64,000 nucleotides of DNA from contig CM035439.1 in the NCBI GenBank assembly GCA_020310875.1, positions 138,399,852 to 138,463,851 of the forward strand, given 5' to 3'. The stretch is from Ceratopteris richardii. Taxonomy: Eukaryota; Streptophyta; Polypodiopsida; Polypodiales; Pteridaceae. A program made the translations under genes and the position numbers. A model generated the notes under the pieces. It did no database searches, was not told the DNA's origin, and saw only the letters and a program-made list of their open reading frames with translations. Every line of letters begins with the position of its first letter. The first letter of the stretch is position 1. Of this stretch, positions 42,012-52,264 are shown piece by piece.

Positions 42012-43760
42012 TCTACTATATGACCAATGTCTACCCCTCATGATTGTATGTTGTATTAAAAATTTTGTATGGCTCCCATTCTGAGGAGAATCCAACCATG
42101 CATTATCGAGTTGATGGGAATCCTAGTTTACACATTGGATGTAGGCTGAATCGGACCATTCAATGTATTTCAAGGAAAGGGAGTTACTAGAGTCCCTAAT
42201 TGTTTCAAGAGAAATGATGAGTAGCCCTAGCCAATGAGAGTAAATAGGGTTAAAAAATCATTCATATTTGTTAAGTCGATGCAGCATATGGGGATTATGT
42301 GGACAATGGCTGCCCATGTTCTACCACCAATGTTTTGTTGTCCATGGAAGACCACATCTTTCCATTGGCCTATATATGCATGAATTGTGCACTGCCCAAG
42401 GCATTGGATTGAGACATCATACCTATGCCTTATAAGTTTCTATCTAGAGTTATCCATATCACCATTTAAGCTCTACCTTGAGAGCCCAGGGATGACAACA
42501 CCATCATCTTTGTACTTGTTGTTAGTAGTGATTTTTTTGAAATTCTACTATATTTGTTCTCTTTGCTATTCTCCTGTGTTTTCTTGCATAACTACTTTCT
42601 CGCAATATCTATTGGTACAAGGATGGATGCATTGATGGTTATTGAGTAGCCCTTTGAGCTTGAAGAGGAAGAGCACTAGGAAGAAACATATGGATATAGC
42701 ATCATGGCTCAGGAATAAAGGAATTATGAGCAAGAAGATAATTTTAAAGCATTAGATAGTGTAGAAGAAAACATTAAAGACACAAGATTATAAAATATCC
42801 TAGGATATACAAATTCCTTCACAAGAATTAAAGGCTATGGAAGTTTTTGAAATTAAGAAGCTCAAGGAACTAGAAGAAGAAGAAGAAGAAGAAGAAGAAG
42901 AAGATATTCATGATTTTTTCAATGCTTCTTTGTGTTTCGAAGTGGAGACTAAAGAAGAAGATAATGAAGAAGACCCTTTCAAAGAAATAGTGGTTCTAAC
43001 CACTACAATGGGGAAAAGGGATGTGAAAATAGTTACAAGTACATATTTTCATTCCCATTTTAATAGCTGAATTTCATGACAAACTCATACATATTGAAAT
43101 TTCAAATTTCTAATCTTAGTCTAGGATCATTTCTTCATTAAGTTATTTTCCTCACTGACTAAGCATTTGAAAAGAATCTTAGCTTTTCCTGGATGCATGG
43201 GAAGTGTAACTTCACCAACACATTATATTTGAGTGCCACCTAGGCCTATGAGTAGGCATCTACTAGCTATAGCCTACATAATGGCCCTTAGGGATCGGGT
43301 TAAGAAAAAACTTCTGATATTAGTTATGGAACCTATATCAATCAAGAATTTAACCATGTGTCATGGTGAGGCACTAACTTGGTAGCTATACATGACCATT
43401 AATTTGTGATTGTCTTTGCATTTAGACATGCTTGGCACATAGCCATGGGGATGGATTGAAGTTCAATGAGGAATCCATGGGTACTTTTTGCTGAGAATAT
43501 AAGAGTGCATCTCCCTTTTGTATCTAGGAGACACTCAATTCTAGTTCATTTCCATTTTATATTATATCTCTTTGTATTTGGGTACCTTTCCATTTGCTTC
43601 TACCTATGTATTCATTCTCCTTCAAGGGGAATTATCCCACATATGATGTACTTTGGAGAGCCTCCTCCAACTCTATATATAGGAGGGCCTCTCCCCCCAT
43701 TTGTACTTGGTTAGAAGCTTGAGAAGCCTACTTGTTTGTTATACTTTGGAGTTGTCCTCT
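42012..43760 (+). other. Unassigned, possibly decayed LTR of Copia-C
   Basis: No long protein-coding similarity. A TATA-like CTATATATAGG lies at 43672-43682, in a stretch with C-runs and short direct motifs (GGAGGGCCTCTCC) as often seen around an LTR promoter. Gypsy-E is inserted about 80 bases downstream. I could not find a second copy that would prove an LTR. A GAA repeat lies at 42873-42904. Confidence 0.35.
42873..42904 (+). repeat. (GAA)n microsatellite
   Basis: About ten GAA units, which give a run of Glu in a 77-residue frame (42837-43070). The ORF has no recognised domain and is probably fortuitous. Confidence 0.85.
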
Positions 43761-44368
43761 TGTATCTCAAGCGTAAGCTCCACCTCCTTTACTTGTCGAT
43801 CCGCGGAGACGTGAGGACCGGTATGAAGAACACGAGCAAGTGAAGGCACAAGTGCATGAGTGAAAGCACACAAACATGCACACACATACACACACACGCG
43901 CATAAGGTAAGATCAAAGAGAGGAACAATGGAAAACTTTGATTGCAAATTTAAAGAGTTCTCTTACAAAAGCTCTATTATCTAACAAGCTAACCTGAAAA
44001 ATGAGCTCTCTAGCTCTTTTTATAATTTTTGAGTAGTTTTGGCCCTGTCCAGACCTAGTGTCTAGCCTAGTTAAAAATTAGGTTCCAGGGCTTATTTGAG
44101 GGCTCAAACGAAGTCTAAAAATGATGAAAATTGGTAGGATGATACTTCTAATACTCCTAAAACTTGAGGACTCCTTGACTTGAACAAAATGGAGTTACAA
44201 AAAGGTGAAATGATATTTACAATGGTTTTTAGTGATGAAAATAACTATTTTATAGGGATTTCTTCTGAAAATTTGACATACACTTCTTGGAGCTCCCTAT
44301 GTGCTCCTTCTTCTTGTGTTTCCACTTCTCTGATGTATTATGCTTGTCCTTAACCTTGAGCTTCAACA
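43761..44368 (-). repeat. 3' LTR of Gypsy-E (608 bp)
   Basis: It matches 56482-57083 with scattered substitutions and small indels, for example an extra AAATTT near 43950. It is bounded by the target duplication on the left and the polypurine tract on the right. Confidence 0.92.
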
Positions 44369-44382
44369 CTCCCCCCCCTCTC
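44369..44382 (-). promoter_or_regulatory. Polypurine tract of Gypsy-E
   Basis: On the minus strand GAGAGGGGGGGGAG ends where the LTR begins (TGTTGAAGC). Confidence 0.85.
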
Positions 44383-45698
44383 GAGTCTGTTGTCCCTGAC
44401 AGACCCTTGTTGTAATGGTTGTTCCAGGTAGTGCTTTGAGAGGTAGTGTCCATTTTGTAGAAATGAGAGCCGTCTATCTTCCAAATGTGGCCAGATCGAT
44501 TGGCTAGTTCTTCATTTGTCTTTTTGAGCCTGTGCAAGTTGTAGTCCCGTGATATGTGCTTCATCCTTGGATTCCAGCATGAATATGTTGTTGTGAGCCT
44601 CCATATCTTCCAAAGGTGATGTTCATGGGATTCATGCCAAGTACTCGTAACCCATAATGAATGAGGGGTAAGCATATGTGCCTTCTGCACGGCCTTGTAA
44701 TGTAGCCCTATGCATGCTTACTTGGAAAATGCATTGGAAGAAGTATGGTGCAAAAATTGGGGTTCTTGAGCTAAGTGCTCAAGGGTATGCCGACGAAGAG
44801 GTGTCCTAATCTATCATGGTTATGGTGTTGCCAGAGTAAAGATACTTACCATGGTGAAGGGTCGATCGATGTTTATCTCTTCGTGTTGTACACCCGACAT
44901 TTGTGATGGAACATTGTCGATGAATGTCCGTGTTGATGATCCACCGATGAAATGTTTTGAGTGTTTGGTCTTGTCTCCTCTTTTCAAAGCAGCATTTGCC
45001 AAATACTCAGAATTGAATTTCTTTACATTCCTTGACAAATAATATTGGGTAACTACACCAAGCATAGTTTCACATATTCTCTTTAGCTCACGATAAGCAG
45101 GAGTCTTCTCACCCAGTATACATACAAGGATTTGCAGGGTACCAGAACTACCCCTTGCAAATATCTCCTAGGATGCTCTCGTACATATAGTAGTTAAGCA
45201 TCGCTCAAGTTGTGGACCTTCAAGCTCTTCCCTCCTAGCATGGTAAGGGAAACAATAGTTGTGGATGCCATGTTCATGCCAAGTGCTTGACATCTACCAG
45301 ATAAGGCAACAATAATATCATTCTGCTAGCCGAGACACACTTCTATCAAAACTGATAAATGCCCAGTAATCAATGGTTCCACCTTCAACTAAGCATGACT
45401 CATTCATGTTCCATGAGCCAAACCTGGGAACAAGCTCTCTCTCTCTCTCTTGTCTTCTTCTTCTTCTCTTTTTTTTTTTGGAACAATGTCACAAAACAAG
45501 AAGATAGATGTTAGTATCAGAAAAAATAGTTGACATATGTCAATGTGCTCTTGTGCATGGGACTCTCAAATGTGTCTATGCACGGACATGTAATGTGGCC
45601 CTATATTAATGCATACTTTGGAAATGCATGACCTGAATGGTGCAAAAGACAGGGTTGTGCAAGGAGCACATGGGTGTTGCTTGTCGAGGCTTTTGATG
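44383..45698 (-). other. Gypsy-E 3' non-coding region
   Basis: About 1.3 kb between the last recognisable ORF and the PPT. An 81-residue minus-strand ORF (45065-44820) has no recognised motif. CT-rich microsatellite at about 45436-45480. Confidence 0.5.
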
Positions 45699-46439
45699 TT
45701 ACTTGCAGATGTTGTTGCCATCTTTCTTGGAGGTATCCAGTGGATCGTGAGATGAAAACTGATCACTCCTCCTTATAGGGATCCATTTGAGAACCATGTT
45801 CGGTTGCGTCAAGATCACCTTGGGCTTCTTCATCTCTCGATGGTTTCTTAAATTTTGTATCCCACGTGGTTGGTTCTTTGGTTTTGCGGGGGCTACTAGT
45901 GCTTTTGGCTTCCATACCCATACCATTGTGGCTGGTCTTCTAACTCTTGTTGAAGAGACGAGTTGGTCTGGTTTTATTCTTGGTGTTTGGTTCTGACCCT
46001 TGCCCCGCCTTGGCTTCTTTATTGCGACTTTTCTCATGTGGAAGAGCATAGATTCTTGTGTATGTAAGAGCTTCTTGGGTACCCATATTTGCAATTGTCC
46101 TTGTTGAGCTACAGCTAATTTCTTAAGCACCCAAACTTGTCGGATATCTTGTGGTTGCGTTTGTCCTAGCTTCTTCATTCGTTTTCGGGCCTTGTGGGAG
46201 TGCCTGGATGGGAATTGTGGGGTTAAGGCTGGTGGTTGCTCTCCTTTTCGTACCCAGATCTGCTTCATGCCCGGCACTACTTTCCTCTGGAAATCCCGTT
46301 GTCTATTTGATATAGTAGTTGTCCTATTCTGTTGTGCTTGCCTTGTTGGTTGAGTTGTAGTGGCGACACATACAACATCTTTTTTGCTAAGATTAGTCCT
46401 AGGAGAACTACAAGATGTGACATCTAGATTTGTGAGCAT
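45699..46439 (-). CDS. Gypsy-E accessory ORF with repeated WV-K motifs
   Basis: 246 residues, basic and Gln/Pro-rich, with no long hydrophobic segment. A motif recurs about every 30-60 residues: KQIWVRKGE, RQVWVLKKL, LQIWVPKKL and TMVWVWKPK, with KWIPIRR near the end. Spacers are rich in Gln, Arg, Thr and Pro. I do not recognise a named domain. Repeated VWVxK motifs occur in the linker regions of some plant retrotransposon polyproteins, which is a loose parallel only. It is separated by a stop and ~40 bases from the protease-like frame upstream and may be its continuation (LELENGMLTNLDVTSCSSP reads across the gap). Function unknown. Confidence 0.45.
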   Translation of the reverse strand: MLTNLDVTSCSSPRTNLSKKDVVCVATTTQPTRQAQQNRTTTISNRQRDFQRKVVPGMKQIWVRKGEQPPALTPQFPSRHSHKARKRMKKLGQTQPQDIRQVWVLKKLAVAQQGQLQIWVPKKLLHTQESMLFHMRKVAIKKPRRGKGQNQTPRIKPDQLVSSTRVRRPATMVWVWKPKALVAPAKPKNQPRGIQNLRNHREMKKPKVILTQPNMVLKWIPIRRSDQFSSHDPLDTSKKDGNNICK

Positions 46440-46478
46440 GCCATTCTCTAGTTCTAATGTAAAGCATTGTCCCTGGAC

Positions 46479-46763
46479 CTAAACTTGAAGAACTTGACTT
46501 CTTAGGTTCAAGTTGACTGCATGGTCATAAATCCAATCTTGTCCTAAGACAAGTGGCTCTGTGAGATTCTCATCATGACACCCTAGCATTTTGACTATCA
46601 TTGGAACATCTTGAAGGTAGATGGGGAGTTCCGCCTCGCCCAAACAAGGGGTTTCCACACCTCCCAACCCTATGAGATAGGCTTCTATGGGGTTGATGTT
46701 CAAATGCAGGTCTTGGCAGTAGGAAAGTCTAACTGCAGTAGTTGCTGCACTTGAGTCAATCAA
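46479..46763 (-). pseudogene. Second retropepsin-like domain of Gypsy-E
   Basis: 94 residues; upstream codons read ALIDSSAATTAVRLS, which resembles the active-site LIDSGATxxxVS of retropepsins with Gly changed to Ser. It continues LIGLGGVETPCLGEAELPIYL, then PLVLGQDWIYDH, equivalent to the ILGxDWL strand near the end of the protease fold. A conventional protease is already present upstream of RT (50930-51382). This second one lies downstream of integrase, which is not the usual place. It may be a duplication, the captured end of another element or a co-opted accessory protein. The changed active site suggests it is inactive. Confidence 0.55.
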
Positions 46764-46925
46764 TGCTCACATAGTCCTTAATTTCTCTCCGTGTCCTACC
46801 TCTAAGGTCACAAAGGGACGTCGGTCAATTAATCGAGAAGTAATTATGCCTAATTTTTGGCACATATCCATGTGATATTTTGGGGTTTTTGAGTTGACAT
46901 CTAGGCCTAATCACCTTAACTTATT

Positions 46926-49900
46926 TCACCTAATATGCTCTTTGGCTTCTGCTTGAGCTTCTTCTCTGACCCTCAACTCTTTGTCGTTCCGCTTCTTAGC
47001 AGTATTGAGTCTCGTTAGCATATCCTCTGTAAGAGGTTCTTGATATAACTTGACTCTACATCCACTAATATAGTTTGGCAAGATATCACCTTCTAAAGTA
47101 GCCAATTGAACCGCACCGCTAGTGGAAATTCTGTTAATGATCATGGGTCCAATATCCTCATTTTTCCAACTTACGGGCATGTTATTTTAGTGTGTAAACC
47201 AACACTAGATCTCCCTCTTTCAGTCCCTTATCCTTGATGTGTGCATCAAAGTATGCCTTTTGCCTTTTCTTTGTAGCATAGATACTTGTTGCCGCTCGTA
47301 GCCTCGTCTCAGCTAAGCGTTCTAGGTCAAAGATCCTAGAGGACAATTCATGTCCATTCCACTCATGCTCTTGTGCTACTTTTAAAGCTAGGATTAAGAA
47401 ATCTAATGGTAGCATAACATTTTGTCCAAAGAACATCTGAAATGGGGTGGCATTGAGTACCGTTTTGTAGGCAACTCGGTAAGCCCAAACAGCATGATGA
47501 AGCTGTTTATCCCAATCAGAGCATTTATTGTTTACTAGTTTAGTCAAGACATTACAGAGGATCTTGTTTGTGCTCTCAACTTGTCTGTTGGATTGTGGAT
47601 GATAGGGGGCAGACTTCTTATGTATCACCAAGAATTCTTAGAGAAGATTTTCAATGACTTCATTCAAGAAGTGTGTGCCTCTATCACTCACTAACTCTAT
47701 TGGTAGTCCATATCTCGTGAACACGTTCTCGAATAAGAACTTAGCCGTCATCTGAGCATCATTCTTTGTTGTGGCTTTGACTTCTACCCACTTTGTAAGG
47801 TAATCTGTGGCTACAATAATATACTCTGCATGGGAGTTCCTAGCTGGGGGGTTAATAGGACCTACAAAGTTTATGCCCCCTCGAGAATGCACGTCCTCCC
47901 ATCATTGGCCTCAAAGGCATCTCATCTTTTCTAACTGGATATTTTGCACGTTGGCATGTGTTGCATTTCTTGACATAGGTATGTGCATACATATGAAGAG
48001 TTGGCCACCAAAGTCCTGAGAAAAGAATGGTCTAGATTACTCAGTCAGGACCAAAATGTCCACCTGCAACACTACTGTGTGCAATTTCTAAGACTTTCAA
48101 ATAGTCTGATTCATGAACGCACAGTCTTAGGTAACCATCTTTGCCTCTTTGGTATAGGTTGTCGCCTACTAAGGCATAGTCCTGAGCCTCTTGCTCCATA
48201 CTTCTTCTTCGTGCTAGGCTAGCCTCTTTGGGTAATGTCCCCGATCTCATGAATTCTACCAATGGAGCACTCCAATCTGGAACTAACGAAACGTGATAAA
48301 GAGTCGCATGCTCCACTGGGGGTTTTTCCTGGCACACTTGACAATTCTTTATCCACTCATGTACTTCTTTATCCATGCTAGGCCAATACACTCCTAAACA
48401 TTTCAAATTCTGCAATGTTCGTTGTTTTGAATAGTGATTTCCTAGCAATCCTTCATGGGCTTGTTGCAACCAACTGCTATGTTTGTCATCCTCAACACAA
48501 CAAGCTAGTACACCTTCTGTATCTTGTTTGTACATGCTTCCTGCCAATATGTGATATTTTTGTGATTTTACAATTTCTTCTTCTGATGTTTTAACATTCT
48601 TATTTGTGGGTCCGAAGTTTAGGACTGGTACCAACTTATTTGCCCATTTAGGAACAACTTCTAAATTGAATAGATAAGCATCAGGTAGTTCATCATACAC
48701 TCCTTGTGGTGACTCTCCTGAAGTGATGCGAGAAAGGTGATCTACTCTGAGGTGGGTTCTACCTTTCCTAACAACAACTTCAAAGTCATATTCCACTAGT
48801 AAGAGGAACCATCTTACTAATCGTCCTGTATTGCAAGGTTTATTATCCAAATATAATAAAGCTTGATGATCAGTGAAAAACTTGAATTTGTTGGCCAATA
48901 AGTAGTGTCTAAACTTCTTCACAGCGTGTACCATGCCTAAACCCTCTCGCTCAATTGTGGTATAGTTTCGTTCACCCGCGGTTAGCTGTCTGCTAGCATA
49001 TGCTATGGGTAAATCTAAATTTCCTTCACCTGTGGGTTGTGCTAGCACACATCCTATTGCATGATTGGATGCATCTACATGAACATGGAATGGTTTATTC
49101 CAATCAGGCGTGGTCAATATTGGTGCTGTGCACAAACATCTCTTCAATTCATTGAAGGAATTTTCACATTCGTCATTCCACTCAAAATTTGTCAATAAGG
49201 CATAAAGAGGTCTAGCTATGATTGCATACATGTTGATAAACCTACGATAATATCCACAATGGCCCATAAAGGCTTGTACCTCTTTAACATTCCTTGGTCT
49301 TGGCAACTCCGCTATGGCTCTTACTTTGTCTTCATCTGTTGATATTCCATTCTTAGAAACAATGTGACCTAAGATCTTACCTTGTCGTACCATGAACACA
49401 CACTTTTCTGGGTTCAGACACACTCGATATTCTCTGCACTTGTGATAGATCTGTCTGAGCTCAGGGATGTGGTATCTTCTATCTTGGGAATGAGCACATA
49501 AATCATCCACATATACTTCTAAGCTCTTTCGCAAGAACTCTTTGAAGACATGACACATGAGCCATTGGAATGTTGCAGGTGCATTTGTGAGCCCGAATGG
49601 CATCACACGAAATGCAAAGATTCCCCACTCTGTGGCAAAAGCGGTTTTGTGTTGATCTTCTGGGGCAATGGCTACTTGGTTGTAACCTGAAAATCCATCA
49701 AGGAAGCTATAAACTTCCTTGCCTGCAACACGCTCTAATAAATGTTCGGTGATTGGAAGCGAATAGCTATCTTTGATTGTAGCAGCATTAACTTTTTTAA
49801 GGTTAATACACACTCGCAACTTTCAATTCTTCTTGGGCACCACTACAATGGGGGACACCCATTCAGTATGCTCAATCTCATAGATAAATCCAGCTTCGAT

Positions 49901-50233
49901 CAACCTATCGATTTCTTCTTTTATTTTAGCTGCATAAGTGTCATTATATGTGTAGGGCTTCTGTTTGGTGGGCTTGGCATCAACAGTCATGGGGATCATA
50001 TGAGAGCATATTCTTGGATCTACCCCCTACAAGTCTCTATAGTTCCATGCAAACACGTCCCTATATTCCCTTAATAGAGCTACGAGCTTCATTTCTTCTT
50101 CTGCACTTAGGTCATCTCCTATGTAGGTACATCTCTCTTCGTTCTCCTCAATGGTCACAACAATATTTTTGGTTTTTTCTTTATTATCATATGCTTCTCC
50201 TATGATGGCCTCTCTCTTAGGCATTCGTACCAA
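46926..50233 (-). pseudogene. Gypsy-E RT, RNase H and integrase, disrupted
   Basis: RT begins near 50233 (LLREYRDVFAWNYRDL, stop), continues with ICSHMIPM and EAGFIYEIEHTEWVSPIVVVP, and after a stop at about 49820 forms a 592-residue frame: LRVCINLKKVNAATIKD, YSFLDGFSGYNQVAI, VMPFGLTNAPATF and the catalytic VYVDDLCAHS. RNase H has FHVHVDASNHAIGCVLAQ. Two H2C2 modules follow (HEGLLGNH...CQVC and HSSVAGGHFG...CNTC). The integrase core (47892-47182) has GINFVGP, where the first catalytic Asp is Asn, then LVSDRGTHF and NRQVESTNK. The C-terminal module is 47180-46926 (MIINRISTSGAVQLATLEGD). Stops at about 50026, 49820, 48040, 47637 and 47181 break it. Confidence 0.9.
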
Positions 50234-50239
50234 AATTTT

Positions 50240-50902
50240 TCAATCTTCAACTTCATATTTCTTGAAGTTTTCTGGTACTCCAAACAATGATTCCTCCTCT
50301 TCTTGTTTCATTGCTTTTCTTTTCTTTTTCTTTTGACTTCTCTCACTTGCAACCTTTGAATTTACCGTTTTAATGCTTGTAGGCTCTTCTTCTTTTTGGT
50401 TAAACACTCCTACATCTTCTAGATAGTGCTTTTCTGAGTTAAAGCAACTATCCATTACAATGGACTCTAGATCATCGTCATTTTCTTCATCTTCTATGAC
50501 ATCACTAGGGTCACATTCTTCGAGCAAGGGCTGACACATGAACACTGAAATATCATAACCCTCCTCATCACAATGAGGTGTCCATTGTTCTTCATTGACC
50601 GCAATGTCCATGGTAGCTAAGATTTCTGCCCAACCATGAGGCTCAAATTCCTCATCTGGAAAGATCATCGGTGTGTAGGCTCGGTCTTTAACTGGTCTAT
50701 CTCCTTGAGAAGTTCCTTCTTCTCTCGCTTTTAGACGCTTTTCCTCTTCCTCTGCAACCTTGCACATCCACAAGTGAGTATCTTCATTCAACCAGGATGG
50801 CTCAAGTGAACTTCCAGAATGCACAGAGATAGAATCTTCTTTCGCTTTGTGGATAGGATTCCACTGTAGGGGTGGTACATCTCTGAAGGTGTAATCCTTC
50901 AA
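50240..50902 (-). pseudogene. Gypsy-E acidic linker between protease and RT
   Basis: 220 residues rich in Asp/Glu with a Lys-rich stretch (QKKKKRKAMKQEEE) near the end. It begins LKDYTFRDVPPLQWNPIHK-like and leads into the RT frame after a short gap. This is the variable spacer expected here; no enzyme domain was recognised. Confidence 0.55.
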
Positions 50903-50929
50903 ATTGACCTTGGTGGTGACCCCTAAGTT

Positions 50930-51382
50930 CTAAAAGTACAAGGAGTTGGTTCCCCAATCGTGTACTATTTGCAATTGTCGTAGGAAGGGTCTTCCTAGGA
51001 TCATCTCATAGACATTATTTTTCTCGAAGTCACATATAGCAAATGTATGTTCAAACTCTACACCACAGGTGGTTAGAGTTATCCCTTCTAGCAATCCTAG
51101 AGGCCTTTCAAAATGACCATCTGCCATTTGAAGCTTCATTCTAGTTGGTCTTAATGTGGGTTTGCCCCATTGCTTCCACAAGGAGGTGGTTGCAATAGCA
51201 ACACCAGCACCTGAATCTATGATTGCTTTGGTTGTGTAACCTTGGTAGGTGATTGGAAGATAAGTATTACCTTCTTCACCCTCACACATGTCTCCTATTT
51301 TGTCTAGAGGTATCTCTGGTACTTTCTGCTTAGAGCCTCCTTTTCGCATATTGGAATCAAGTTTTGGGACCTGATCCTTCAC
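50930..51382 (-). pseudogene. Gypsy-E protease
   Basis: 150 residues with YLPITYQGYTTKAIIDSGAG, the retropepsin active-site DSG, then ITLTTCGVEFEHTFAICDF and EMILGRPFLRQLQIVHDWG, the usual ILGRPWL strand. All key residues are present. It would cleave the Gag-Pol polyprotein. Placement just upstream of RT is normal for Ty3-gypsy. Confidence 0.85.
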
Positions 51383-51436
51383 ATGATTCCATAGCTCAAG
51401 TTTTGCTTTGAGCAGCTCTTCTACAGTGAGATGACA

Positions 51437-52258
51437 TTAAACCTTAGTGTTCTTCACGACATCAGTGTTCCTTGGGACCACTGAGTCTTCATGTCTTACG
51501 AGTATCGTGGGAGCTTTGATCTGAAGAGATTCAGATTCCCATGGGCCTGTGAATTGAGGGAACTCTTGTAAAGAATTAGATTCAAAATCTAATCTTTCAT
51601 CTTTTTGTTGCTCTGTTTGGTCTCCATAGATAGACGGAATGTCTTGGGGAAATTGATCATGAAGATCATCAATCCCAGGAATAGGAGGGTAATTACCCTT
51701 CTCCTTGGCCCATTTCTCTTCTTGTATTTCCCCCAAGAACTCTTGAGAGTACTGTTGAATTGAAGGAGGTATTCCAACATCCGTGGAATCAGGAACATAA
51801 GCTCCCATTGGTGGTGAGCTTCCTCTCTCAATAACTGGTTGAGCCTGTGGAGGTAAAGAAACTTGTGGTTTGTTTACTAACTGCTCTAATCTTTCTAGTA
51901 AGCCCTGAAAATGCAAATCCGGTTTGACAGAGTTTGTCTGATTGAACATTTGACTAGTCTTGAGCATAGCTTGAGCTTGTTCTACCATTTTCATGCAAAT
52001 TTTCATCCGTTCAATCTCTAAATCCGCTCTAGGGTAGCTCTTGTCTAGGTTTGCAGCTCTTGGACCTTCTTGAAGTCGAGCCCGGTAGGCCTTGAACATC
52101 ATTTTCAAGCCTTTTGGCGTTGGATCTACAAGAACAGACCCTGGTTGCGGTCTATTTACAATGGGTGGTGGGGTGGGATGAGGTGGAGTGGATGGAGTTT
52201 TGGCATGCGAGGGACTTTGAGATGCAACGTCTTCTATTTTTTTTTTCGCTTCTTTCAA
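51437..52258 (-). pseudogene. Gypsy-E Pro/Gln-rich Gag-Pol linker
   Basis: 273 residues starting MKEAKKKIEDVASQSPSHAK, with Pro-rich (STPPHPTPPPIV) and Gln/Glu-rich parts and a short helical stretch (ERMKICMKMVEQAQAML). No known domain. It lies between the gag zinc-knuckle frame and the protease frame, separated from each by a stop, and belongs to the polyprotein by position. Confidence 0.5.
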
Positions 52259-52264
52259 GCTTTC

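Noticed and set aside
42837..43070. Glu-rich small gene
   Set aside because: The Glu run comes from a GAA microsatellite, and no domain or codon evidence supports a gene.
48041..49819. Intact Gypsy-E pol gene
   Set aside because: The 592-residue frame is bounded by premature stops, and integrase continues in other frames with an active-site loss.
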